31,531 nucleotides of DNA from the NCBI GenBank assembly GCA_964454575.1, contig CAYVTG010000017.1, positions 1-31,531 of the forward strand, read 5' to 3'. The notes under the pieces were generated by a model. It was not told the DNA's origin, did not search any database, and worked only from the letters and a program-made list of their open reading frames with translations. Of the stretch, positions 22,132 to 29,937 are shown piece by piece. The translations under genes and the position numbers were made by a program. This DNA comes from Haladaptatiplasma sp964454575. GTDB lineage: Archaea > Thermoplasmatota > Thermoplasmata > Halarchaeoplasmatales > Halarchaeoplasmataceae. Position 1 is the first letter of the stretch; every line of letters begins with the position of its first letter.

Positions 22132-22697
22132 CGCTGTATCCGTGGCCGGGAAAGTACGAAATCGGTGAAACCGGATCGCCGGTCGCAGTGGTCACCTTGG
22201 ACGAGAAGTTCGAGTTCCCTAAAGATAGGGTCGCTATATGGGGACCCATGAAGACGGAGAATCTAGGTATCGAGAAGGTGGTGGCCAACGTCATCTCAAA
22301 TCCTTATATTAGGTTCATCATCGTTTGCGGAAAGGAGATAAGAGGACACAGGTCAGGTGCATCACTGGTCTGTCTCGCAAGGGATGGGATAGATGAAAAA
22401 GGAAGGATAATCGATGCGCCGGGTGCCGTCCCGTACATAGAGAACATATCCGAAGAGGCCGTCAGACGCTTCATGGATCAGGTAGAGGTGATAGATATGG
22501 TAGGTGAAACAGACATAAACAAGATAATAGAGGCAGTAACAAAAGTCAACGAAAGAGATCCCGGAAGCTTTGGAGAGCCTTACATCGCTATCAGTATGAA
22601 GAAGAAAACCGTATCCAAATTCCAAGCGGATCTGGCCCTGCATGCATCTCTTAAGGTGACACCCTGGGGCGATATAGAATCCATGGAGGTGAGTTAG
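22128..22697 (+). CDS. mtrA: MtrA-like corrinoid protein, soluble
   Basis: This 189-residue protein matches the cytoplasmic domain of tetrahydromethanopterin S-methyltransferase subunit A: WPGKYEIGETGSPVAVVTL, FIIVCGKEIRGHRSGASLVC, then GRIIDAPGAVPYIENI and AVRRFMDQVEVID. His74 in IRGHRSG corresponds to the lower axial ligand of the cobamide cofactor. The C-terminal membrane helix of methanogen MtrA is absent; the last 35 residues are polar. It should carry the methyl group between MtrH and an acceptor. The other subunits (MtrB to MtrG) are not in the window. The start overlaps the MTHFR stop. Confidence 0.9.
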   Translation: MTLYPWPGKYEIGETGSPVAVVTLDEKFEFPKDRVAIWGPMKTENLGIEKVVANVISNPYIRFIIVCGKEIRGHRSGASLVCLARDGIDEKGRIIDAPGAVPYIENISEEAVRRFMDQVEVIDMVGETDINKIIEAVTKVNERDPGSFGEPYIAISMKKKTVSKFQADLALHASLKVTPWGDIESMEVS

Positions 22698-23612
22698 ATG
22701 TTCAGCTATACAAAGGAACAAAAAGTACATGATATGCTCGGTAAAAAAGTAGGCGGATTACCAGGAGAGAATCCCACCATGATGCTGGGCTCGGTATTTT
22801 ATGAGGGGCAATTCCAAGAACCAAAGAGATCTCAAGAAGATGCAGTCTCTCTTATCCAAGAGCAAGATGAACTGTCCAAAGAACTGGGCCTGAATTCAAT
22901 TATAGATATATTCATCTATGAAAAAGAGGAGATAGAGTGGAAAGTAAACTTCGCGCTGGATAATATAGAAGGATTCTTATCTCTGGATATGCCGGAAGCG
23001 TCTGTAAGGATCGAAACACTGAAATATCTTGATGATCAAGGTGGATTGGACCGAACGCTGTACAACAGTCTGAATCTTGGTCTAACCAGCGAGGAACTAC
23101 GAACACTAAAAGATCATACTCCAGCCTCTGCTATCCTCCTGGGATACAGTCCTATGAACAACTCTGCACAGGGACGTTTGGACATGATAAAGAACGGCGG
23201 TGATCTATTGGACAAAGGATTACTGGATATCGCGGCAGAGATAGGTATAGAATATCTACTGTTGGATACAGCCGCTACGCCCTTCGGTGAAGGTGCCAGC
23301 GAATCCCTTCGTGCCGTAACTGTTTTCAAGAGTGAGTTCGGACTGCCGGTAGGATGTGCCATGCACAACACGCTGGAGTCTTGGCTATGGTTGAACGAGT
23401 ACGAGCAAAAAAGCAAGTTTACTCCCACTCTAGACGCCGCAATCGATGTTCTGCCGGTGATACTAGGTGCAGATTTCGTACACTACGGTCCCGTGGATAA
23501 TTATCAAAAAGAGTTCTTGACCGTGGCCATGGTGGACAAGCTGGTGGCCGAGGGAGCCGAAGGCTACTTCGGAACGGAGATCGGCGAATACCATCCGTAC
23601 AGAAAGCTCTAG
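22698..23612 (+). CDS. mtrH: MtrH-like methyl-pterin:corrinoid methyltransferase
   Basis: This 304-residue TIM-barrel protein is related to MtrH, the Mtr subunit that moves methyl from methyl-tetrahydromethanopterin to the corrinoid of MtrA. Visible blocks are VGGLPGENPTMMLGSVFYEG at the start, LLGYSPMNNSAQGRLDMIKN, YLLLDTAATPFGEGASESLR, LPVGCAMHNTLESW and GADFVHYGPVDNYQ. The ATG follows the mtrA stop directly (TAGATG), with GAGGTGA as ribosome site. Its stop overlaps that of the converging protease gene as CTAG. With MTHFR and MtrA it forms a methyl-transfer set. Confidence 0.9.
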   Translation: MFSYTKEQKVHDMLGKKVGGLPGENPTMMLGSVFYEGQFQEPKRSQEDAVSLIQEQDELSKELGLNSIIDIFIYEKEEIEWKVNFALDNIEGFLSLDMPEASVRIETLKYLDDQGGLDRTLYNSLNLGLTSEELRTLKDHTPASAILLGYSPMNNSAQGRLDMIKNGGDLLDKGLLDIAAEIGIEYLLLDTAATPFGEGASESLRAVTVFKSEFGLPVGCAMHNTLESWLWLNEYEQKSKFTPTLDAAIDVLPVILGADFVHYGPVDNYQKEFLTVAMVDKLVAEGAEGYFGTEIGEYHPYRKL

Positions 23613-24811
23613 GGATATATAGCCGGCAGCTCGGATAGGTTAGAGTAATAGATAGTCGTGGTATTTCCTTCGATCTCTATATCAAGGGTTCTTTCCAGCA
23701 GTTCCTCTTCAAAACCGTGTCTTACCCTGACCCTCAATAAACTGTACGTTTCGTAGAATTCTAACGCTTCTCCCCTTGTATCCCATTCGATGGAGAACAC
23801 AGAGACAAAGTCCGTACCGTTTTCAAAGTAGCGCAGCTTGTCTCCTCCCCATCCCCGGGCGCCTTTCACAGCTTTATCTTGTTCTATGTAGTTATCGAGC
23901 ATGGTGTATATCATAAATTCGCCAACGGTATAATTGTACACTTCTGTCATACCTTCCACTGTAGGCTTCCAGGATATCTCTATAGGTTCTTCGTATTCCA
24001 TGTATTTATCAAAATGGAGTATGTGTTCCGTGGACATGGGTACTTTATCGGTATAAAGCCGATTTACTGCGTCCCACCCGCTTTCGTTATGGACTTCCCA
24101 TATGAAATCGAATCCTTCTAGATATGGAAAATAGATGATGTTTTCTATGCCCAAGGGTAGCTCGGTGGTATCTTCACCCCTTGCATCGATCTCATCCATG
24201 AACATGTAAAACTCCCGATCCGGGAGTTCAAAGAGATATTCGTACATGGTAAATGTAGCGTCTCCTTCGTAAACTGCGTGCTTAGCCATCTCCCGGTCCA
24301 ATGTATCTGCTTCGCGATAGCTCTCGAGGTCAAAGTGCTGGTCTTGAAGTGCATGTGTGAATTCGTGTATAAGCGTAAGCTGTCCGGTGATATCTCCGGT
24401 ATCTTCTATCACTACTATCTCCTTGGTTTGACTGTCGTAATAACCGCCCACACCTTCGCCGTATTCCTCTGTTAACAACTCCTCAAGGTCCTCATCAATA
24501 TCGTATAGAAAGAGTAGGTCAAGCAGAACTCTGTCTCTCCGCTCAAAATCCATGTCCGTCTGATCGATGATCTCCTGGAAATCCCTTCTACTCATATAGC
24601 TAACAGGTACTTCGTTGATAACTTCCAGCCCTCTCAATTCCGATGCATCTTGTATGGTTACCGTTGAAGTGTATTCCTTTTCTCCTGTAAAATCCGGGAG
24701 ATGGAAATAAACGAATGAAAACGAGAATATTATGGATAAAACTATCAATAAGACAGCTATCTTGGTTGTCTTGTCGTGCCTTCGTTCCGGGTCGAAAGGT
24801 ACTCCATCCAT
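23609..24811 (-). CDS. Membrane-anchored zinc metalloprotease (HExxH, gluzincin-like)
   Basis: This 400-residue protein starts with a cytoplasmic basic segment, then one membrane helix (about 18-36), and is otherwise outside the cell. The zinc site is HEFTH (149-153) followed by ALQDQHFD, with YEGDAT downstream (Glu182), a likely third ligand in gluzincin style. Many aromatic and acidic residues follow, in a conserved archaeal/actinobacterial layout of unknown substrate. It may trim surface proteins. It lies antisense between mtrH and the methionine synthase, sharing a stop overlap with the former and a promoter with the latter. I do not see a functional link to methyl transfer. Confidence 0.75.
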   Translation of the reverse strand: MDGVPFDPERRHDKTTKIAVLLIVLSIIFSFSFVYFHLPDFTGEKEYTSTVTIQDASELRGLEVINEVPVSYMSRRDFQEIIDQTDMDFERRDRVLLDLLFLYDIDEDLEELLTEEYGEGVGGYYDSQTKEIVVIEDTGDITGQLTLIHEFTHALQDQHFDLESYREADTLDREMAKHAVYEGDATFTMYEYLFELPDREFYMFMDEIDARGEDTTELPLGIENIIYFPYLEGFDFIWEVHNESGWDAVNRLYTDKVPMSTEHILHFDKYMEYEEPIEISWKPTVEGMTEVYNYTVGEFMIYTMLDNYIEQDKAVKGARGWGGDKLRYFENGTDFVSVFSIEWDTRGEALEFYETYSLLRVRVRHGFEEELLERTLDIEIEGNTTTIYYSNLSELPAIYP

Positions 24812-24857
24812 CGATCCGATATGAAAACAGAGGGTAATAATCCTTTCTCCCGCTATA

Positions 24858-24866
24858 TTTTATATA
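24858..24866. promoter_or_regulatory. Shared divergent TATA region, pair 3
   Basis: TTTATATAT lies 25 bp before ATG 24887 on the plus strand (leaderless methionine synthase transcript) and about 51 bp before ATG 24811 on the minus strand. No other TATA-like element is evident between the two genes. Confidence 0.55.
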
Positions 24867-24886
24867 TGTTGACGCGTTCTGCAACC

Positions 24887-25789
24887 ATGGACCTTTCATC
24901 TGATTTGGCGACCACCGTGGTGGGCAGCTACCCTGCCAGACCGTCCAAAGCTGCACTCATGGATTCTTATAGATCCGGATGCGACCCATTCTTAGACTCC
25001 ATAGGCACAGCCGTTGAGGCCCAGGTGGACGCAGGGATACAGATCGTGACCGACGGCCAAACTAGAACCGATATGATAAGACTGTTCGCATCTGCTCTCA
25101 GAGGCTTTCGTATACGGGAAAAAGTCAGTATCGTAGCCGATATAGCATACCGAAAATCGATAACCGTACACGATCAGAAACGCGTAAAAAACATGATACC
25201 CGAAGGAACCGCACTGAAAGGCATAATCACCGGACCCATAACACTTGTGATGGGCGCAGATAACGTTCATTACGCAGATACCTACGATGCGGTTGCAGAT
25301 ACGGTAAGTGCACTCAGGAATGAAGTTAAAGCACTCGAAGAAGTGTGCGACGTTATCCAGGTGGACGAACCGTATCTTTCCGTAGAGTACCCTGAGTATG
25401 CAGGAGACATAATGAAAGAACTGTTGAAAGATGTGAAGATACCCACGGCTCTGCACGTGTGCGGCGATGTGTCAGATATAGCTAAAGAGTTGGTAAATTT
25501 TGACGTTGATATACTGGACCACGAGTTCGTCGACAATCCGTCACTTTACGATGTTTACGGAGATATAGACCACGAAAAAAGGATGGCCGTAGGTATCGTT
25601 ACAACAAGACCGGAGCTAGAATCCGAAGAGACGATATCTGGACGCATACGAAGGGCATACGATACCTTCGGCCCGGGATGTATGCTGGACCCCGACTGTG
25701 GTTTGAGGATGCTCACAAAAGCAGCAGCGGACGAAAAGTTGAAACGTATGGTAGCTGCCAGAGATAAGTTCATGGAGGAGATATCATGA
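24887..25789 (+). CDS. Core methionine synthase (MetE C-terminal-type, folate-independent)
   Basis: This 300-residue protein equals only the catalytic barrel of cobalamin-independent methionine synthase; the N-terminal folate-binding half of full MetE is missing. It begins TTVVGSYPARPS (9-20). The zinc ligands are His190 and Cys192 (LHVCGD), Glu213 (DHEF) and Cys271 (DPDCGL); VDEPYLS (159-165) is also typical. Core enzymes of this type (families MesA to MesD are described) accept methyl from corrinoids. I chose ATG 24887, 25 bp from the TATA centre; longer frames start upstream of the expected transcript. The operon also codes for DUF4346, and the MTHFR-MtrA-MtrH operon is 1.3 kb upstream. 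Confidence 0.88.
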   Translation: MDLSSDLATTVVGSYPARPSKAALMDSYRSGCDPFLDSIGTAVEAQVDAGIQIVTDGQTRTDMIRLFASALRGFRIREKVSIVADIAYRKSITVHDQKRVKNMIPEGTALKGIITGPITLVMGADNVHYADTYDAVADTVSALRNEVKALEEVCDVIQVDEPYLSVEYPEYAGDIMKELLKDVKIPTALHVCGDVSDIAKELVNFDVDILDHEFVDNPSLYDVYGDIDHEKRMAVGIVTTRPELESEETISGRIRRAYDTFGPGCMLDPDCGLRMLTKAAADEKLKRMVAARDKFMEEIS

Positions 25790-26115
25790 AGCAGATAGAC
25801 GTCATATCCGCAGAGGAAAACAGGAAGGTGACCCTTGATCCAAAGGGTTTTTTCGTTATATTCATCAACGATAGAACCATCACAGTTGAACACTACGAAA
25901 ACGTTAACAAAGGCGGTAGATTGAAGGTAGAAACAGGTAAACTCAACGTTATCATCACAGGTACCTCCGCAAAGGCCATATGCGACACTATCATACGAAA
26001 AGAACTGGTATCTCGTATGGACCACATGGCATACGTTTCCCAAGAATTGCAGAAGGCGGAGATGGCCTTGAAGTCCGGAATAGAATATGAGCAATCCAAG
26101 CCTTTAGAGTTATGA
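25786..26115 (+). CDS. DUF4346 family protein
   Basis: This 109-residue protein matches DUF4346: DPKGFFVIFINDRTITVEHY, GKLNVIITGTSAKAICDTII, then KELVSRMDHMAYVSQELQKA and a conserved AL-SG-EY end. The family also occurs at the C-terminus of archaeal pterin-binding proteins, which fits a link to methyl-pterin or corrinoid chemistry. Function is not established. The start overlaps the synthase stop as ATGA, so the two are made together and may interact. This association is one reason to view it as an accessory factor of the methionine synthase; that is inference. Confidence 0.8.
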   Translation: MKQIDVISAEENRKVTLDPKGFFVIFINDRTITVEHYENVNKGGRLKVETGKLNVIITGTSAKAICDTIIRKELVSRMDHMAYVSQELQKAEMALKSGIEYEQSKPLEL

Positions 26116-26128
26116 AATCGGCAAAACT

Positions 26129-26140
26129 CTTTATATATGT
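26129..26140 (+). promoter_or_regulatory. Promoter of the DUF1616-DUF58 operon
   Basis: CTTTATATATGT is a strong TATA box, about 50 bp before TTG 26184. The predicted leader of about 25 bases contains AGGTG, 8 bases before the start codon. Confidence 0.6.
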
Positions 26141-26183
26141 GGAAAGGCATAACACAGGAAGACATACAAGAGGTGCAATCTGA

Positions 26184-27083
26184 TTGAAGATCGAAGTACG
26201 TGAAAGACCCTGGGACCTGGTATCCGTGGTAGTCCTAACAGGACTGTTGTTAGTCGTCATAGCTGCGATGCCGGATAGTGCACTGCGCATAGTCTTCGGA
26301 CTGCCGTACTTACTGTTCTTCCCGGGATACGTACTGATCTCATTTTTATTTCCGGAGGAAGAACCGTTGGACAAGATAGAGCGCATCGCCCTTTCCTTCG
26401 GCTTGAGTATCGCTATCACCCCCCTTGTGGGTCTGCTGCTCAATTACGTATGGAATATTTCTCTTACATCCATATCCGTATCCGTATCCGTCTTCATATT
26501 CGTCTTCGCAGGGCTTGCATATCTGAGAAGATCGTCCATACCTCTTGAAGAACGGTTCAGTATATACATAAACATAGAAAGACCGCCTTGGGAAGAGTAC
26601 GACATGATAGACAAGGCATTGGTGGTGGGTACGGTCATCCTGCTGATAGTATCCGGCGCTTTGGCTGTACATATAATCACCACCCCGAGAACCGGTGAAA
26701 GATTCACACAGTTCTACGTACTGGGTCCGGATGGCATGGCCGACGACTATCCAAGCGAACTCGGCGTCGGAGAAACCGGCCAGGTGATCGTAGGTGCTGT
26801 CAACAACGAGCACGATGAAGTGGAATACACACTTATTTTGGGGCTGGGAAGAGAGCTAGAGCAGATGGGATCTCTGGGTGAGTTTCCCGCCAACAACAAC
26901 CTCAGCTTTCCATCCAACAATACGTATTACGAAACATCTTTTGTACTCCAGCACGAAGAGAGCATCGATCACCGAGTGAATTTCACCATCTCCGAAGCAG
27001 GAGAATATAAACTGGTGATCTACCTTCTTAGGGAAGATGAAATATACCGAAATCTCCATCTATGGATAGATGTGAGGGAGTGA
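26184..27083 (+). CDS. DUF1616 membrane protein
   Basis: This 299-residue protein starts with several hydrophobic helices in the DUF1616 arrangement: LPYLLFFPGYVLISFLFPEE (about 41-60) followed by KIERIALSFGLSIAITPLVG is diagnostic. A later helix (about 147-166) leads to an outer domain of about 130 residues with a beta-rich pattern, GVGETGQVIVGAVNNEHDEV, resembling a CARDB-like or carbohydrate-binding fold. Start TTG 26184 has AGGTG ahead. DUF1616 genes are common next to DUF58/MoxR genes in archaea and are thought to act in cell-surface or glycan functions, without proof. It heads an operon with the two genes after it. Confidence 0.85.
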   Translation: MKIEVRERPWDLVSVVVLTGLLLVVIAAMPDSALRIVFGLPYLLFFPGYVLISFLFPEEEPLDKIERIALSFGLSIAITPLVGLLLNYVWNISLTSISVSVSVFIFVFAGLAYLRRSSIPLEERFSIYINIERPPWEEYDMIDKALVVGTVILLIVSGALAVHIITTPRTGERFTQFYVLGPDGMADDYPSELGVGETGQVIVGAVNNEHDEVEYTLILGLGRELEQMGSLGEFPANNNLSFPSNNTYYETSFVLQHEESIDHRVNFTISEAGEYKLVIYLLREDEIYRNLHLWIDVRE

Positions 27084-27087
27084 AACT

Positions 27088-28482
27088 ATGGGGGAAGCTC
27101 AGTTAACCAAACGCGGTAGATTGTTGATACTGATACCGATATATCTCATGGTGCTTGGTTTTTTACTGCAGAATCCGTTCTCGGTGATAGCTGCAGCTGC
27201 CATACTTTCATTGTTCATATATTCTCACGTCAATCTTACCAGAAATCATTCAACACTGGAATTCGACGAAAAATTGGGTTCAGGCTTAAAATCTGTTGAC
27301 GATCGGTTCGTACTTAGGCAGAGCATCACCACCCGTCGGCCGTTGAAGATAAGTGCTGTGTCTGTTAACGAAGAGGGCATCAAGGTGATCAACGAAGATT
27401 GCATAGACGGCTATACTCCCGTGGAGATAAAGCACGACTTGATACCAAGGCGTCGCGGATATCTGAAGATAGGAGGCCTCGATGGGTGGGTCTACGATCC
27501 GGCGAAACTGTATCAGATACCGCTAAAAAGAGAACCGGAAGTACAGGTCACAGTACACAGTTCCAAGGATACCATAAGACGTGCCAGGGCATATGCAAAA
27601 AGGAGTCATGTAGAGGAGTTGATCAAGGATTTTCATATGTACTCCACTACTTCCGGCGAATTGGAAGAGATACGGGAGTATCAACCGGGAGACAGCTTGA
27701 GAGATATACACTGGAAATCACTGTCTAAGTTTCAGAGATACATGACCAAGGTATACGAAAAGATGGCCATGGTGGAGGTGCATATATTCCTGGACTGCGG
27801 GCCGTCCATGAGGAGATACACCGTAGCCGGTAACGAGAAGATGGAACATTCTATATTCGCCACTCTGGAGATATTGAAGAAATTCGAGATCGCGGGTCAC
27901 GATATAGGGCTCACGGTGTTCGATCACAAGAATATCCTTTTCCATCACAGTCCGGACCACCGGCGCAGTACATACCAACGTATCTTCGAAAGTATGTCCA
28001 CACTTCCGTCGCCCGTAAAAAGCAGTGGCTACAATTCTTTGAGATATGACAGCGATATAGACATACCTGCACTTCGAGAGGCCGAGAGGGAATTTGCCAA
28101 AAAGATAGGTAGTATGACGGGAGATTCACGATCGGATGAACTCGCCGGTATAGTCAGTGCAGTCAGGATGATGAGCGGGAAGGTAAACAAACGATCGCTG
28201 AATATAATAATATCAGACCTAGAGATGAACGCCGGCCTCACCGTAAAGGCGGTCGAAAAATTGAAGGCCCTGGGAAATGTTGTTTGGGTCATCGTGCCGT
28301 TCAGTCCGTGGTACGAAGTCAACGATGTCGATTCCAAAACGCTCGAGATGGCGTACAAAGATTACGAGCATCTGGAAAAGATACTTCTCAAGCTGCACAG
28401 GGCCGGAGCATCGGTATTCGAGTTATATCCGCAAAAAGAGGGTCTGAAGATACTCCTTGAACGTAGAGGTGATACAAGGTGA
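27088..28482 (+). CDS. DUF58 family protein with vWA-like domain
   Basis: This 464-residue protein has two membrane helices (about 11-28 and 32-46), a beta-rich outer region, and the DUF58 core: EIREYQPGDSLRDIHWKS (194-211). It is followed by a von Willebrand A-like fold beginning VHIFLDCGPSM (231-241), where the metal site is DxGxS. DUF58 proteins work with MoxR ATPases, which are thought to act as chaperones that insert metals or assemble complexes. The gene starts 5 bp after DUF1616. Its stop overlaps the next start as GTGA. Confidence 0.9.
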   Translation: MGEAQLTKRGRLLILIPIYLMVLGFLLQNPFSVIAAAAILSLFIYSHVNLTRNHSTLEFDEKLGSGLKSVDDRFVLRQSITTRRPLKISAVSVNEEGIKVINEDCIDGYTPVEIKHDLIPRRRGYLKIGGLDGWVYDPAKLYQIPLKREPEVQVTVHSSKDTIRRARAYAKRSHVEELIKDFHMYSTTSGELEEIREYQPGDSLRDIHWKSLSKFQRYMTKVYEKMAMVEVHIFLDCGPSMRRYTVAGNEKMEHSIFATLEILKKFEIAGHDIGLTVFDHKNILFHHSPDHRRSTYQRIFESMSTLPSPVKSSGYNSLRYDSDIDIPALREAEREFAKKIGSMTGDSRSDELAGIVSAVRMMSGKVNKRSLNIIISDLEMNAGLTVKAVEKLKALGNVVWVIVPFSPWYEVNDVDSKTLEMAYKDYEHLEKILLKLHRAGASVFELYPQKEGLKILLERRGDTR

Positions 28483-28982
28483 GAACAAGGACTGTAACGA
28501 TAGATGTGATGGGCTTGATCCTTATACTATCGGTTCTCTATAATTCCGACAAGGGATACACTCCTCTGATAGTGGTACTGCCAGTCATCATGGTTTCCAT
28601 GGGAGAGCGTTTAAAGCATGATCATCTCAAAATAGCCGGCCTTGCGATCTTTTCACTCTTGATACCTTACACGGTGGATGCCGGCGCCATGAACGAAACC
28701 ATCCCGATAATATTATTTGTATCCACACTGGCTTTACCACTCATCCATTACTGGAGATCGGCTCTTTCACCTGTCCTTGGCTTGGACTACATCGCGGCAG
28801 CAACTTCGGTCGTTTATTTCGCCTCGGTATTCATAGTATTCTATCTACTGATAATATCACTCAAGGTAGACGAATATCTCCTGGATGTCACCAACGTTGC
28901 TCCACAATCATTGGTGCTTATAGCATCTTCCGTACTTGTCTTTATGGTAGTTTTATTGATCGGAGAGATCAGGTATTCTTAA
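28479..28982 (+). CDS. Small membrane protein of the DUF58 operon
   Basis: This 167-residue protein has about five hydrophobic helices, with a short cytoplasmic loop (GERLKHDHLK) after the second. I do not recognise the family. Its GTG start is coupled to the DUF58 stop (GTGA), so it is made together with DUF58. Its 3' end overlaps the converging moxR gene by 14 bp. It could be a membrane partner of DUF58/DUF1616. Confidence 0.7.
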   Translation: MRTRTVTIDVMGLILILSVLYNSDKGYTPLIVVLPVIMVSMGERLKHDHLKIAGLAIFSLLIPYTVDAGAMNETIPIILFVSTLALPLIHYWRSALSPVLGLDYIAAATSVVYFASVFIVFYLLIISLKVDEYLLDVTNVAPQSLVLIASSVLVFMVVLLIGEIRYS

Positions 28983-29937
28983 AGCCGCCTTTGGGAGCTT
29001 CTACCTTTTCTTCCAGTATATCGTCCAGCACCATATGGGCACTGATACCCTCCAGTTCGGCATCTACAGTTAGTATCAATCTGTGCGGTATGACCTTTCT
29101 TGCACTCTTTTTTACATCGTCGGGTATAACGTAGTCTCTTCCGGATATGATGGCCCTGGCTTTCGATGCGTATAGGAGATGCTCGGCAGCTCTTGGGCTG
29201 GCTCCCAGAGCGAGTTCGTTGATGGCCCTTGTTTCAAGTGTTATATTTCTTATGTATTCTATTATCGAATCTGACGCATGTGCTTTATCGTAGATACCAT
29301 ACATCTCGAGTCCGAATCCTTTGCTTATGGACAAGGGCTCGATATCTCCGCCGTCGTTCTTTAGATGAAGCATCTTAAGCTCTTCGTCGGGTTCTAGGTA
29401 GCCCATATCCGCTTTTATCATGAATCTGTCTAGCTGAGCTTCCGGAAGTGGATAGACCCCCTCTGTTTCGATGGGATTACGGGTCGCTATCACGAAGAAA
29501 GGTTCAGGCAGAGGTAAAGTCGTCCCCTCGATGGTGACCTGATTTTCCTGCATAGCTTCGATAAGGGCGGATTGGGTCTTGGGCGGTGCCCTGTTGATCT
29601 CGTCTGCCATGAGTACATGTGCGAACACGGGCCCTTTACGCAATTCGAAGCTTCCATTTTTTGCATCAAAATAGTAGTGTCCCAAGATATCCGCAGGAAG
29701 TGTATCTTGAGTGAACTGGACACGCTCGTAGGACAGGTCTAGTACTTTAGTGAACATCTTGATCAGTGTAGTCTTTGCCACTCCGGGTACTCCCTCTATG
29801 AGCAGATGCCCACCGGTCATGAGACAGACGATAAAATCTTCCACTATTTCATCGTAACCCACAACGACTTTTCCTATCTCCTTTTTGATCGTTTTAAATT
29901 CTTCGTAATGTTCTTTCATGCTTGTCAATTCAATCAT
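28969..29937 (-). CDS. moxR: MoxR family AAA+ ATPase
   Basis: This 322-residue ATPase has Walker A GVPGVAKT (49-56), Walker B with MADEINRAPPKTQSALIEAM (110-129; Asp112, Glu113), and sensor 1 in VIATRNPIETEG (Asn154). A C-terminal helical lid follows, with LGASPRAAEHLLYASKARA. MoxR proteins act as chaperones for membrane or metal-containing complexes together with vWA proteins of the DUF58 type. Start ATG 29937 overlaps the DUF4350 stop by 8 bp, so both belong to one minus-strand operon. It converges on the DUF58 operon, with 14 bp overlap at the 3' ends. Confidence 0.93.
   Translation of the reverse strand: MIELTSMKEHYEEFKTIKKEIGKVVVGYDEIVEDFIVCLMTGGHLLIEGVPGVAKTTLIKMFTKVLDLSYERVQFTQDTLPADILGHYYFDAKNGSFELRKGPVFAHVLMADEINRAPPKTQSALIEAMQENQVTIEGTTLPLPEPFFVIATRNPIETEGVYPLPEAQLDRFMIKADMGYLEPDEELKMLHLKNDGGDIEPLSISKGFGLEMYGIYDKAHASDSIIEYIRNITLETRAINELALGASPRAAEHLLYASKARAIISGRDYVIPDDVKKSARKVIPHRLILTVDAELEGISAHMVLDDILEEKVEAPKGGFKNT

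Noticed and set aside
21178..23612. A methanogenesis Mtr operon
   Set aside because: Only A and H are present, MtrA lacks its anchor and the genes are linked to MetF and a core methionine synthase; nothing supports methane production here.
24776..24886. Longer N-terminus for the methionine synthase
   Set aside because: It would start within the divergent protease gene and upstream of the TATA box at 24858-24866.
26346..26813. 155-codon minus-strand frame inside DUF1616
   Set aside because: Antisense shadow rich in Tyr and Asp from reversed hydrophobic codons; no start signal or family match.
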